Positions 30,035-38,132 of a stretch of DNA of 64,000 bases are shown here, piece after piece. The DNA comes from Streptomyces netropsis (GTDB lineage Bacteria > Actinomycetota > Actinomycetes > Streptomycetales > Streptomycetaceae), in NCBI RefSeq assembly GCF_014203545.1, contig NZ_JACHJG010000007.1, forward strand, positions 237,391 to 301,390. The letters are read 5' to 3'. The position numbers were made by a program, and so were the translations under genes. A model generated the notes under the pieces. The model did no database searches and was not told where the DNA came from. It saw only the letters and a program-made list of their open reading frames with translations. Numbering within the stretch: position 1 is the stretch's first letter; every line of letters begins with the position of its first letter.

Positions 30035-30292
30035 ATGCGAACGGTGAACCGGGCCGGACTGGTGGCAACAGGATTGGGCCTGGGGGCAGTCGGCGGCTTC
30101 GTCGGCAGCCTCTTCAGGGAACGCAGTGCGTTGCACGCAGCCCGGGGTATGGCTCGCGAAGGAAGTGAGGTTCTGGCTCCATGGGGCGTCGGCTCGTACC
30201 GCTCACGCTGGACAATCTCCCGGATCTCCCCAAGCGCTGTCGCGCCTGTGTCTTCTGGGAGTTGGACCCCGTCAGCGGTGAGGCCGCGCTGA
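30035..30292 (+). CDS. Possible small membrane protein overlapping the GNAT gene
   Basis: An 85-codon frame starting RTVNRAGLVATGLGLGAVGG, with one hydrophobic helix at about residues 7-26 and a polar remainder. It has a good ribosome-binding site (GGAGGGA, 7 nt before the ATG), better than that of the following gene. It overlaps the GNAT gene by about 112 bp in another frame, so the C-terminal half may be constrained by the GNAT sequence. No family is recognised. It may be a leader that couples translation of the GNAT. Confidence 0.4.
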   Translation: MRTVNRAGLVATGLGLGAVGGFVGSLFRERSALHAARGMAREGSEVLAPWGVGSYRSRWTISRISPSAVAPVSSGSWTPSAVRPR

Positions 30293-30798
30293 GGGCCGGA
30301 CGTCCGGAGCTGGAGAAGGAAGCCTGGATCTCCGCCGTGCTGCTGGAGTGGGGCTCCTGCGGTCGGGTGGTGTACGTCGACGATGTGGCCGTGGGCTTCG
30401 TCCTCTACGCACCGCCGGCCTATGTGCCCCGGTCGACGGCCTTCCCCACGAGCCCGGTCGCGGCGGACGCCGTTCAGTTGATGACCGCGTGGCTGATGCC
30501 GGGCTATCAGGGCCAGGGGCTGGGCCGTGTGATGGTGCAGACCGCGGCCAAGGACGCGCTCAGGCGTGGCTTCAAGGCGATCGAGGCCTTCGGCGACGCC
30601 CATTGGTCGGAGCCGGCGTGTGTGCTGCCCGCCGACCATCTGCTGGCCGTGGGCTTCAAGACGGTACGGCCGCACCCGCGCTATCCCCGGCTGCGGCTGG
30701 AGCTACGAACGGCGCTCTCCTGGAAGGAGGACGTCGAGCTGGCACTGGACCGGCTGCTCGGGGCGGTCCAGAAGGAACCCGCACTGCGGCCGCTCTAG
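30181..30798 (+). CDS. GNAT family N-acetyltransferase
   Basis: A 205-aa acetyl-CoA-dependent acetyltransferase. The acetyl-CoA motif is LMPGYQGQGLGRVMVQTAAK (about 105-124), preceded by VDDVAVGFVLY and followed by EAFGD. The substrate is unknown. An orthologue follows parB in S. coelicolor from memory. The ATG start at 30181 has only a modest GAGG upstream. It converges on trxA across a parS-centred palindrome. Confidence 0.88.
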   Translation: MGRRLVPLTLDNLPDLPKRCRACVFWELDPVSGEAALRAGRPELEKEAWISAVLLEWGSCGRVVYVDDVAVGFVLYAPPAYVPRSTAFPTSPVAADAVQLMTAWLMPGYQGQGLGRVMVQTAAKDALRRGFKAIEAFGDAHWSEPACVLPADHLLAVGFKTVRPHPRYPRLRLELRTALSWKEDVELALDRLLGAVQKEPALRPL

Positions 30799-30880
30799 AG
30801 CTGACCGCCCGCGAGCTCGACGAAGACGCCGATGGGCCCGCACCTCGGAGGAGGTATGGGCCCATCGGCGTGCTGCTGCT

Positions 30881-30894
30881 GTTTCACGTGAACC
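30881..30894. other. Degenerate parS-like sequence
   Basis: GTTTCACGTGAACC keeps the left half and the centre of parS but has the right arm changed. It lies 21 bp from a perfect parS (30915). It may be a decayed or weak site. Confidence 0.5.
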
Positions 30895-30905
30895 GCTGTT
30901 TCACG

Positions 30906-30937
30906 GCAGTGGCTGTTTCACGTGAAACAGCCACTGC
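30906..30937. terminator. 32-bp perfect palindrome with parS at its centre
   Basis: GCAGTGGCTGTTTCAC followed by its exact reverse complement, centred on the perfect parS at 30915-30928. It lies 1 bp beyond the trxA stop and between convergent genes, so it can act as a bidirectional terminator and a ParB site at once. Confidence 0.85.
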
Positions 30938-31267
30938 TTACTTGGCGCTGATGAAAGCGTCGAGGTCGCGCTCGAGGGCGACCTTCGGCTTGGCACCGAC
31001 GATCGTCTGGACGACCTCGCCGCCCTGGTAGACGTTGAGCGTCGGGATCGACATGACGCCGTACTTCGCGGCCGTGGCCGGGTTCTGGTCGATGTTCAGC
31101 TTGACGATCTCGATCTTGTCACCGTGCTCGGCGGCAATCGCCTCCAGGGACGGGGCGATCTGGCGGCACGGGCCGCACCACTCGGCCCAGAAGTCCACGA
31201 GGACGGGCTTGTCGCTCTTGAGGACGTCCTCGTCGAAGGTGGCGTCGGTAACGGTCTTGAGAGCCAC
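30938..31267 (-). CDS. trxA: Thioredoxin
   Basis: A 109-aa thioredoxin with the active site FWAEWCGPCRQ and the cis-proline region MSIPTLNVYQGG. It reduces cytoplasmic disulfides with electrons from the adjacent thioredoxin reductase. The GTG at 31267 has AAGGAG upstream. It lies 46 bp after trxB and shares its promoter. Confidence 0.96.
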   Translation of the reverse strand: MALKTVTDATFDEDVLKSDKPVLVDFWAEWCGPCRQIAPSLEAIAAEHGDKIEIVKLNIDQNPATAAKYGVMSIPTLNVYQGGEVVQTIVGAKPKVALERDLDAFISAK

Positions 31268-31313
31268 GGAGGTCTCCTTACATCTTCTCTGCGTGGGGCG
31301 GGGTGGGGGCGGG

Positions 31314-32282
31314 TCAGGCGGTCTGCTCGGGCTCTCGGACGCTGTCGCCGTCCGAGAGGGAGGCGAGGTACCGCTCGGCATCCAGGGCGGAGGAGCAGCC
31401 CGTGCCGGCAGCGGTGATCGCCTGGCGGTAAGTGTGGTCCACGACGTCGCCCGCGGCGAACACGCCGGTGAGGTTCGTGCGCGTCGAGGGGGCCGAGACC
31501 TTGAGGTAGCCCTCGTCGTCCAGGTCCAGCTGGCCCTTGAACAGCTCGGTGCGCGGGTCGTGACCGATCGCGATGAACAGACCGGTCACCGGCAGCTCGG
31601 AGGTCTCACCGGTCTTGAGGTTGCGCAGCGTCAGCCCGGAGAGCTTGTTCTCACCGTGGATCTCCGCGACCTCGCTGTCCCAGACGAAGGAGATCTTGGG
31701 GTCTGCGAAGGCACGCTCCTGCATCGCCTTGCTGGCGCGCAGGGCGTCACGGCGGTGCACGACGGTGACGGACTTGGCGAAGCGGGAGAGGAAGGTGGCC
31801 TCCTCCATCGCCGTGTCGCCGCCGCCGATGACGGCGATGTCCTGGTCCTTGAAGAAGAACCCGTCACAGGTGGCGCACCAGGAGACACCGCGGCCGGAGA
31901 GCTCGTCCTCGCGGGGCAGACCGAGCTTGCGGTGCTGGGAGCCGGTGGTGACGATCACGGCCTTGGCACGGTGGACGGTGCCGGCGGAGTCGGTGACCGT
32001 CTTGATCTCGTCACTGAGGTCGACCGCGATGACGTCGTCCGGGATCAGCTCGGCGCCGAAGCGCTCGGCCTGGGCCCGCATGTTGTCCATCAGGTCGGGG
32101 CCCATGATGCCGTCACGGAAGCCGGGGAAGTTCTCCACATCGGTCGTGTTCATCAGCGCGCCACCGGCCGTCACGGCGCCCTCGAAGACCAGCGGCTTCA
32201 GCGAGGCACGGGCGGTGTAGAGCGCGGCCGTATAGCCCGCAGGCCCGGAACCGATGATGATCACGTTGCGGACGTCGCTCAC
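31314..32282 (-). CDS. trxB: Thioredoxin-disulfide reductase
   Basis: A 322-aa FAD/NADPH enzyme that reduces thioredoxin. The FAD motif is IIGSGPAGYTAALYTARA, the redox pair is CATC in SWCATCDGFFF, the NADPH motif is IGGGDTAMEEA, and GVFAAGDVVDHTYRQ is the C-terminal FAD motif. The length is normal. It is the first gene of trxBA, behind a SigR-type promoter. Confidence 0.97.
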   Translation of the reverse strand: MSDVRNVIIIGSGPAGYTAALYTARASLKPLVFEGAVTAGGALMNTTDVENFPGFRDGIMGPDLMDNMRAQAERFGAELIPDDVIAVDLSDEIKTVTDSAGTVHRAKAVIVTTGSQHRKLGLPREDELSGRGVSWCATCDGFFFKDQDIAVIGGGDTAMEEATFLSRFAKSVTVVHRRDALRASKAMQERAFADPKISFVWDSEVAEIHGENKLSGLTLRNLKTGETSELPVTGLFIAIGHDPRTELFKGQLDLDDEGYLKVSAPSTRTNLTGVFAAGDVVDHTYRQAITAAGTGCSSALDAERYLASLSDGDSVREPEQTA

Positions 32283-32342
32283 GGGTGTCTTCCTTGTCTC
32301 TGCCGACTGCTGTCTGGGGTCCTGATGGGGTTCACCCCACCC

Positions 32343-32368
32343 AACGGATCCTACGGGGCGAGCATTCC
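32343..32368 (-). promoter_or_regulatory. SigR-type promoter of trxBA
   Basis: On the minus strand, GGAAT at 32368-32364 and GTT at 32345-32343 are separated by exactly 18 nt, the SigR (disulfide-stress sigma factor) consensus GGAAT-N18-GTT. It lies about 60 bp before the trxB start. trxBA is a classic SigR target in S. coelicolor. Confidence 0.85.
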
Positions 32369-32399
32369 CGTCAGGCGACAGCTCACGTGGAGAGACGGC

Positions 32400-33341
32400 T
32401 CAACTACGCGGCACGGTCTGGTTCGCCAGCACCTTTCCGGGCGACGAGGGCGAGGCAGTGACGCAGGTGGCGGAGACCACATAAGCGTCGACGAGTGCCT
32501 CGTTCTCGGGGTGCGGGAGGACGAGGAGGTAGGCCTCTTCGCCCTTGTACCGCTCCGGATGCGCGGCCAGGATCGCCTCCGAGCGCTTGGTGCCCTGCTG
32601 TACACAGGCAGGGGCGGTGGTGCCGGAACCGAACAGCGTCGTGTTGGGGGAGTTCGGAGCGCTCATCCCCCGCGTCTCGGCGTTCTCCGTGCCCTTTTGC
32701 GTCTCCAGCAGTTCGCTGACGCGCGTCTTCAGTTCACCGGAGCCGAGGACGATCGCCGTCGGGGACGGCGCGGCCTTGGGGGCGTCCGCTTGATCGTCGC
32801 TCCCACTGTTGAGCACGAAGAAGCTGCCCGCGCCGAGCACGGCCGCCGCACAGGCGGAGCCGAGCAGTACCTTCGGCCAGCGGCGGGCCCGACGGCCGCG
32901 CGGCCCGGAGGACGGGGGCGTCTGCCGACCGGGGCCGGTCGTGGCGCGAGGCCGGGCCGGGGGGCGGTCGTCCGTTTCACGTGAAACGGACACGGGACCA
33001 CTCATCACGGTTTCACGTGAAACGAGGTCCCCCACGCTCTCCGTGTTGTCCACACCCTCCACGGTGGACGGGGTCGCAGGAACGGTGGCCGCGAGGAGCG
33101 CTTCGGCCGCAAGTGCCGCGTCGATCCGGCCGGCGACATCCGCCGGCATCCGGAGCGGGCCGGGGAGGGTCCCGAGCAGCCCGCGGATCTCGTCCAGCGA
33201 GTTCCGGACGTCGTCGCACAGCTCGCAGTCGGCCAAGTGCTCCCGCACATCCGCGGTCCGTGAGGGGGAGAGGACACCCTCGGCGAGTGCGGAGATCTCC
33301 GCGACCTCCGGGTGCTCATCCGTGCCGGTCGTTGAAGTCAC
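32400..33341 (-). CDS. Anti-sigma factor of SigM (zinc-finger-like)
   Basis: A 313-aa membrane protein. The N-terminal cytoplasmic part has His35, Cys39 and Cys42 (HLADCELC), a zinc-binding anti-sigma signature. A disordered segment carries two VSRET sequences at about 109 and 118, encoded by two parS sites. One membrane helix at about 163-182 is followed by an external domain with a disulfide candidate (C271 and C294). The start overlaps the sigM stop by 4 bp. It matches the RsmA-type partner of SigM in Streptomyces by position. Confidence 0.85.
   Translation of the reverse strand: MTSTTGTDEHPEVAEISALAEGVLSPSRTADVREHLADCELCDDVRNSLDEIRGLLGTLPGPLRMPADVAGRIDAALAAEALLAATVPATPSTVEGVDNTESVGDLVSRETVMSGPVSVSRETDDRPPARPRATTGPGRQTPPSSGPRGRRARRWPKVLLGSACAAAVLGAGSFFVLNSGSDDQADAPKAAPSPTAIVLGSGELKTRVSELLETQKGTENAETRGMSAPNSPNTTLFGSGTTAPACVQQGTKRSEAILAAHPERYKGEEAYLLVLPHPENEALVDAYVVSATCVTASPSSPGKVLANQTVPRS
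32974..32987. other. parS site, inside the anti-sigma gene (downstream copy)
   Basis: Perfect GTTTCACGTGAAAC within the anti-sigma coding sequence, read in frame as VSRET. Confidence 0.92.
33010..33023. other. parS site, inside the anti-sigma gene (upstream copy)
   Basis: Second perfect GTTTCACGTGAAAC, 36 bp from the previous one, also in frame as VSRET. Two sites this close are likely to load ParB strongly. Confidence 0.92.
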
Positions 33342-34027
33342 GCTCGCCCACCTCCGCCCTTCACTGGATCCGCGTCGTTCTGTCCTGCCGGTGGTGGGAC
33401 GGATGTCCCCTGCGACCGGTTCCTTCCCCCCTTGATGGGTGGGCTACCCCTGCCATCAGGGCGCAGATGGGTGAGCATCGGCAGCAACCGGGCCCGTCCC
33501 CGGGCGCATCTGCTCTTCACCGTGCCGGTGGGGACGTCCAGGACCTTTGCCGCCTCGGCGACGGGATAGCCCTGCATATCGACGAGAACGAGGGCGGCAC
33601 GCTGCTCGGGGGGCAGCGTTGCCAGGGCCTGGAGCAGTTCGCGGTGCAGATCGCCGCGCTCCGCGGGCGCGGCCGCGGACTCATGGGGTTCGAGGAGTTG
33701 CTCGAGCCGCTCGGTCTCGGCGAGCGGCGAGGTACGTCGCGAGGCGGCCTTGCGGGCCCGGTCCAGGCAGGCGTTGACGGTGATGCGGTGCAGCCAGGTG
33801 GTCACGGCGGACTGCCCACGGAAGGTGTGAGCGGCCCGGTAGGCGGAGACCAGTGCGTCCTGAACGGCGTCGGCGGCCTCTTCCCGGTCGCCGAGCGTAC
33901 GCAGCGCCACCGCCCAGAGCCGGTCGCGGTGGCGCCGCACTATCTCGCTGAAGGCGTCGGGGTCGCCTTTGACATGCATGGTGAGGAGATCGGCGTCGCT
34001 CGCACCGCCATGTGTGACGTCGTCCAA
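33338..34027 (-). CDS. sigM: ECF RNA polymerase sigma factor SigM
   Basis: A 229-aa ECF sigma factor. Region 2 has DAFSEIVRRHRDRLWAVALRT and EEAADAVQDALVSAYR; region 4 has LPPEQRAALVLVDMQGYPVAEAAKVL and TGTVKSRCARGRARLL. A Gly/Pro-rich tail follows. It starts with TTG at 34027, preceded by GGAGGGA. Position (beside trxBA and murJ) and the coupled anti-sigma gene identify it as SigM. Its promoter was not found; it may be read from the murJ side. Confidence 0.9.
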   Translation of the reverse strand: MDDVTHGGASDADLLTMHVKGDPDAFSEIVRRHRDRLWAVALRTLGDREEAADAVQDALVSAYRAAHTFRGQSAVTTWLHRITVNACLDRARKAASRRTSPLAETERLEQLLEPHESAAAPAERGDLHRELLQALATLPPEQRAALVLVDMQGYPVAEAAKVLDVPTGTVKSRCARGRARLLPMLTHLRPDGRGSPPIKGGRNRSQGTSVPPPAGQNDADPVKGGGGRA

Positions 34028-34057
34028 CGTCGAGTCCCTCCCCCTGGGGCCTGGCGG

Positions 34058-35749
34058 CTAACTGGTCACCTTGATTTCCGAGATCTTGCCGCGGTAATCG
34101 CCGTCACTGGTCTGCGGAAGGTTCGTCAGCCAGACCAAAACGTACCGCGCCTTGAGGCCCTTGCCCGCCTTGAGATTGACTTCGCTACCGGATCCCTTGG
34201 CGACCTTCTTGAAGTCGTCGAGGGAATCGGGCAGGACGTCATCGGAGGAAGCGGACGCCCTCAACTCGACGGACGTGTCACCGCCGAGGAAGGTCACCTT
34301 CACATTCCCGACCTGTCGCATCTTGCCCAGGTCCAGAATGATGCCGGCGCCGGGCTTGAGATTGCCGAAGGTGGAGTAGCCCCTGTAGGCGTCGGTCGAC
34401 CAAGCGGTGTTCGGGTCGCCGTCGTACGCCTTGGGGAGGTCGCGCGGCTTTTCTTGACCATCGCCCCGTGGGTCGAAGTCCTTGGCTCGCTGAATGTCGA
34501 TCGGCTTGCCGGCATTCCCCTTCGGCATGCCGTCACCCGTCGACTGCGAGTGCTGGTCGTCCTTCGACTCGTCTCCGTCCTTCAGGAGCGTGTCCGCGAG
34601 CTGCCAGCTGCCGAGGCCCAGGGCCGCGATGAGAAGGGCCGAGACGCTCCACTTGAGCGCCCTGCCCGTGCGGCTCTGGAGCGGGGGCGGGGGGACGGGC
34701 ACGGCCTGGGTGGCGCGGCCGGAGTGCTGCGGCGGCTGCCCGTAGGTGCCGCGCTGATAGTTCGTGCGCTGATAGGCCGGAGGAGTGGCGAAGGCCGATT
34801 CCGGCGGCCGGATGCGCGGCATCGCGGCGACCGCCTTGGCCAGTTCTTCCGGAGTCGTGCACGGCTGTTCCTGCCGTGACGCGGTGGCCCCGTCATTGAC
34901 GAGTGCGCGCATCGCGAGCTCGGAGAGGCCTCGGTGGACGCCGGCGCGGACCTGGTCGGGGGCGATGAGGCCGACGCCCTTGGGTAGCCCGGACAGCCCG
35001 TGGGCGTTGCTCTCGTAGGGCCAGCGCTGGGTGAGGGCGGCGTACAGCAGGGCGCCGATGGCCTCGGTGTCGGTGCGCTGGGGGTGCTCGGACGTGATCC
35101 CCCGGAGGGCAGCCATCACGGCGAGGCCGCGGATCCGGTACTGACCGGACTCGGTACGCAGGACCGAGCCGGGGTGGAGACGCAGATGGGCGAGGCCCTC
35201 ACGGTGGGCGGCCGCCATGGCCTGGGACACCTGGCTCACGAGCTGGTAGGCGTCGTGCGGCTCCATCGGGCCCGAGGCGAGGAGGGGGGTCAGTTCGGTG
35301 GCGTCGGGCAGCCACTCGTGGACGACGTAGACGAGGTCGTTCTCCTCGACGGCGTCGAGGACCTGGACGAAGCGGGGGTCGCCGAGCAGTGCGGCCGAGC
35401 GGGCTGCGGCGAGCACCGGGCGGGCCCGCGGGTGGTCCGCCGGCAGCAGGTGGACGCCGACGGCGCGGCGCAGTTTCTCGTCGACCGCACGCCAGCTGCT
35501 GAATCCCTCCAGACGGGTGACGCACTCCTCCAAGCGGTACCGCTTGGCGAGCTTGTGACCGCTGTGCAGCTCGGGCGGTTGTGCGGCGCGTGCGGGGCTC
35601 TCGGGCTCCGCACGCTCGGTGTCCTTGTGTGTGCCGACCTTGTTCTCGGCCTCCACCCCGTCGGTCGTGGCCTTGTCCGCCTTGGCGGTCAACGGCTTGT
35701 CACCGTTGTTGTCAGCCACGTCGACGGCAGCCGTGCTCCGTTCCGCCAC
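34058..35749 (-). CDS. Pseudokinase-domain membrane protein with discoidin-like external domain
   Basis: A 563-aa protein. A kinase-like domain at about 65-330 lacks the key residues: HLRLHPGSVL replaces HRDxKxxN, RIRGLAVMAA replaces DFG, and the ATP-lysine strand reads VGVHLL. A membrane helix lies near 360-380. The external C-terminal domain (about 420-560) resembles galactose-binding/F5-8C folds (AYDGDPNTAWSTDAY, DLGKMRQVGNVKVTF). In M. tuberculosis these domains are fused to MurJ/MviN; here they form a separate gene next to murJ. The GTG at 35749 is preferred; the frame is open to 35878. Confidence 0.85.
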   Translation of the reverse strand: MAERSTAAVDVADNNGDKPLTAKADKATTDGVEAENKVGTHKDTERAEPESPARAAQPPELHSGHKLAKRYRLEECVTRLEGFSSWRAVDEKLRRAVGVHLLPADHPRARPVLAAARSAALLGDPRFVQVLDAVEENDLVYVVHEWLPDATELTPLLASGPMEPHDAYQLVSQVSQAMAAAHREGLAHLRLHPGSVLRTESGQYRIRGLAVMAALRGITSEHPQRTDTEAIGALLYAALTQRWPYESNAHGLSGLPKGVGLIAPDQVRAGVHRGLSELAMRALVNDGATASRQEQPCTTPEELAKAVAAMPRIRPPESAFATPPAYQRTNYQRGTYGQPPQHSGRATQAVPVPPPPLQSRTGRALKWSVSALLIAALGLGSWQLADTLLKDGDESKDDQHSQSTGDGMPKGNAGKPIDIQRAKDFDPRGDGQEKPRDLPKAYDGDPNTAWSTDAYRGYSTFGNLKPGAGIILDLGKMRQVGNVKVTFLGGDTSVELRASASSDDVLPDSLDDFKKVAKGSGSEVNLKAGKGLKARYVLVWLTNLPQTSDGDYRGKISEIKVTS

Positions 35750-35858
35750 CGTCGTTCCTGCCTCCCCATCCGTTGCACGCTGTCCACAGCCACGACAATT
35801 GTGCCCACAGTCCGGCGCTATGCACGACACGCGGCGGCGGGCGATGGTTGTGCTCCCG

Positions 35859-38087
35859 TCAGCGGCCGAGCCGTCCACGGACCATACCGACCATGGCAGT
35901 CAGCTCCTCGATGCGCATCCGCTTCGCGGCGATGTAGAACACGATGATCAGGATGAGACCACCACCGGCCAAGGCGGCGAGCGATCCGAGAGCACCGCTG
36001 CCGAGAACCTGACCGATTCCGTACGCGATGGCTCCGCCGATCAGGGCGGCGGGGATGCACGCGCCGATGAGGCGGGCGTAGGTACGGACGACGTGCGAGC
36101 CGTCCAGGTCGCCGCCCAGGCGGGTACGCAGTCGGCGCCAGGCGACACCGACACCGATGGCGTACCCCAGACCGTAGGCCGCGGCCATGCCGGCCACGGC
36201 CCAGCGGGCGGGCAGTACGAAGTAGGCCAGGGTCGAGGCGGCGGCGTTGACCGCGGCGACGATCACCGTGTTGTAGAAGGGGGTCCGGGTGTCCTCGTAG
36301 GCGTAGAAGCCGCGCAGGATCACGTACTGGATCGAGTACGGGATGAGCCCGAGGCCGAAGGCCATCAGCACGTAGCCGATGTTGGTGGCGCCGTCCGATC
36401 CGGAGCCGGAGAACATCAGCGTGGCCATGGGGAGGCCGAGCGCGAGGAACGCGAACGCGCAGGGCACGATGGCGACGGCCGAGGTGCGCAGACCGTAGGA
36501 GATGTCGTCCCGGACGGCGCTGACCTCCCCGTCGTGCGCGGCGCGGGAGATACGGGGCAGGACCGCGGTCATCACCGAGACCGTGATGATGGCCTGCGGC
36601 ATCTGCCAGAGCTGTAGGGCGAAGTTGTACGCGGTGATGCCGGTGCCGGGGTGGCCGGCCTTGTCGGCGATGTCACCGGCGCGGGTGGCGAGCTGGGTGA
36701 CGACCACCATGCCGAGCTGGTTGGCGAGGACGAAGAAGAACGTCCACTTGGCGAGGCCCGCGGCCTTGCCGAGGCCGTGGCCGCGCCAGTCGAAGCGGGG
36801 CCGGATCCGGAACCCCGCGTCACGCAGGTACGGGATCATCGCCAGCGCCTGGACGGCGAGCCCCAGCAGGGTGCCGATACCGATCAGCCGGACGGCCTCG
36901 GGGGAGATGGAGGCGGTGCCGATGCCGCTGGCGGAGGCGGTGCCGAAGACCCAGATGAAGGATCCGAAGGTGGCGATGATGACGATGTTGTTGAGGACCG
37001 GGGTCCACATCATCGCGCCGAAGTGGCCGCGCGCGTTGAGGATCTGGCCCAGGACCACGTGCAGGCCCATGAAGAACATGGTCGGGAGGCAGTAGCGGGC
37101 GAACGCCACGGCGACGTCCATCTGGTCCGGGTGGGACGCGATGCTCGGCGACATCATCCGGATGAAGAGCGGTGCACCGAGGACACAGATGGTGGTCACG
37201 GCACCCAGGAGGACCACGACCAGGGTGAGGAGACGGTTGGCGTAGGCCTCGCCGCCGTCCTCGTCGTTCTTCATCGCCCGCACGAGCTGCGGAATGAAGA
37301 CCGCGTTCAGCGCGCCGCCGCCGACGAGGATGTAGATCATCGTCGGCAGGGTGTTGGCGACCTGGTAGGTGTCGCTGAGGGTGGCCACGCCGATCGCGGC
37401 CGCCATGACGAGGTTGCGGACGAAGCCCAGGATCCGGGAGACCAGGCTGCCCGCCGCCATCAGCGCGCTCGACTTCAGCAGGCTGGAGGCCTTGCCGCCG
37501 CCCTTCGGCTTGGCCGCGGGCGTCACCGCCGGTTCCGGCTCGGGGTCCGGGGCGGGGGCCTGCGGGGGCGTCGAGGGGTACTGACCGGGGGACGGGATCT
37601 GCTGCCCGGACGGGCGCTGCGGCTCGTACGGCTGCTGCTGGTCGCGGTACAGGTGCGCGAAGGCGTCGCGCTCGGGGCGCTCGTCCGAGGCCTGGCCGAC
37701 GAGGCCGCCCACTCCGGCGAACTGGGTCGTGGGCTCGTCGCCGTACGGGCGCGCGGGAGCCTCCGGCTGGTGCGGCGGCGCGGGCGCCCACAGCTGGGGG
37801 TCGGGACCCTGCTGGGACGCGGGCGGCTGCTGGTAGAGCGGCTGGGTGGGCTGGTAGGGCCCGGCCGCCGGCGGGTTCGCGGCCCGGTCGTAGAGCGCGT
37901 CGGTCACCGGGTCCTGCGCGGCCGGGTCGTGCTCCGGGTAGGGGTTGGAGGAGTACGCGTCCCGCAGGTAGGGGTCCTGGGCGTACGGCCGCCCCTGGCG
38001 GCCCGGGGCAGGCTGGCGCGGCGGGTACTGGTCCCGCTGCTCACCGCCCGCGCCCTGACCGCGGTCACCGTCGTACGGCGCGTTCAT
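35859..38087 (-). CDS. murJ: Lipid II flippase MurJ (MviN)
   Basis: A 742-aa transporter that moves lipid II across the membrane for peptidoglycan synthesis. Residues 1 to about 195 are disordered and rich in P, Q, Y and D, with a further role likely in protein contacts. The MviN core from about 200 begins SSALMAAGSLVSRILGFVRN and runs through about 14 helices. The conserved external/cavity motif GGGALNAVFIPQL is present. The next gene on the strand is the pseudokinase protein, which may regulate it. Confidence 0.95.
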   Translation of the reverse strand: MNAPYDGDRGQGAGGEQRDQYPPRQPAPGRQGRPYAQDPYLRDAYSSNPYPEHDPAAQDPVTDALYDRAANPPAAGPYQPTQPLYQQPPASQQGPDPQLWAPAPPHQPEAPARPYGDEPTTQFAGVGGLVGQASDERPERDAFAHLYRDQQQPYEPQRPSGQQIPSPGQYPSTPPQAPAPDPEPEPAVTPAAKPKGGGKASSLLKSSALMAAGSLVSRILGFVRNLVMAAAIGVATLSDTYQVANTLPTMIYILVGGGALNAVFIPQLVRAMKNDEDGGEAYANRLLTLVVVLLGAVTTICVLGAPLFIRMMSPSIASHPDQMDVAVAFARYCLPTMFFMGLHVVLGQILNARGHFGAMMWTPVLNNIVIIATFGSFIWVFGTASASGIGTASISPEAVRLIGIGTLLGLAVQALAMIPYLRDAGFRIRPRFDWRGHGLGKAAGLAKWTFFFVLANQLGMVVVTQLATRAGDIADKAGHPGTGITAYNFALQLWQMPQAIITVSVMTAVLPRISRAAHDGEVSAVRDDISYGLRTSAVAIVPCAFAFLALGLPMATLMFSGSGSDGATNIGYVLMAFGLGLIPYSIQYVILRGFYAYEDTRTPFYNTVIVAAVNAAASTLAYFVLPARWAVAGMAAAYGLGYAIGVGVAWRRLRTRLGGDLDGSHVVRTYARLIGACIPAALIGGAIAYGIGQVLGSGALGSLAALAGGGLILIIVFYIAAKRMRIEELTAMVGMVRGRLGR

Positions 38088-38132
38088 CGCTACCCCACCT
38101 CATCGTCCGCGGCCGTCCGGCCCCACTACACG

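Noticed and set aside
33048..33056. TTGTCCACA in the anti-sigma gene as a regulatory DnaA box
   Set aside because: A single site inside a coding sequence that reads as normal codons (VDN); without a cluster or promoter it may be chance.
35750..35878. Longer pseudokinase protein starting at 35878
   Set aside because: The extra 43 residues overlap murJ, have a Cys-rich composition unlike the rest, and the GTG at 35749 is better placed after GGGAGGCAGG.
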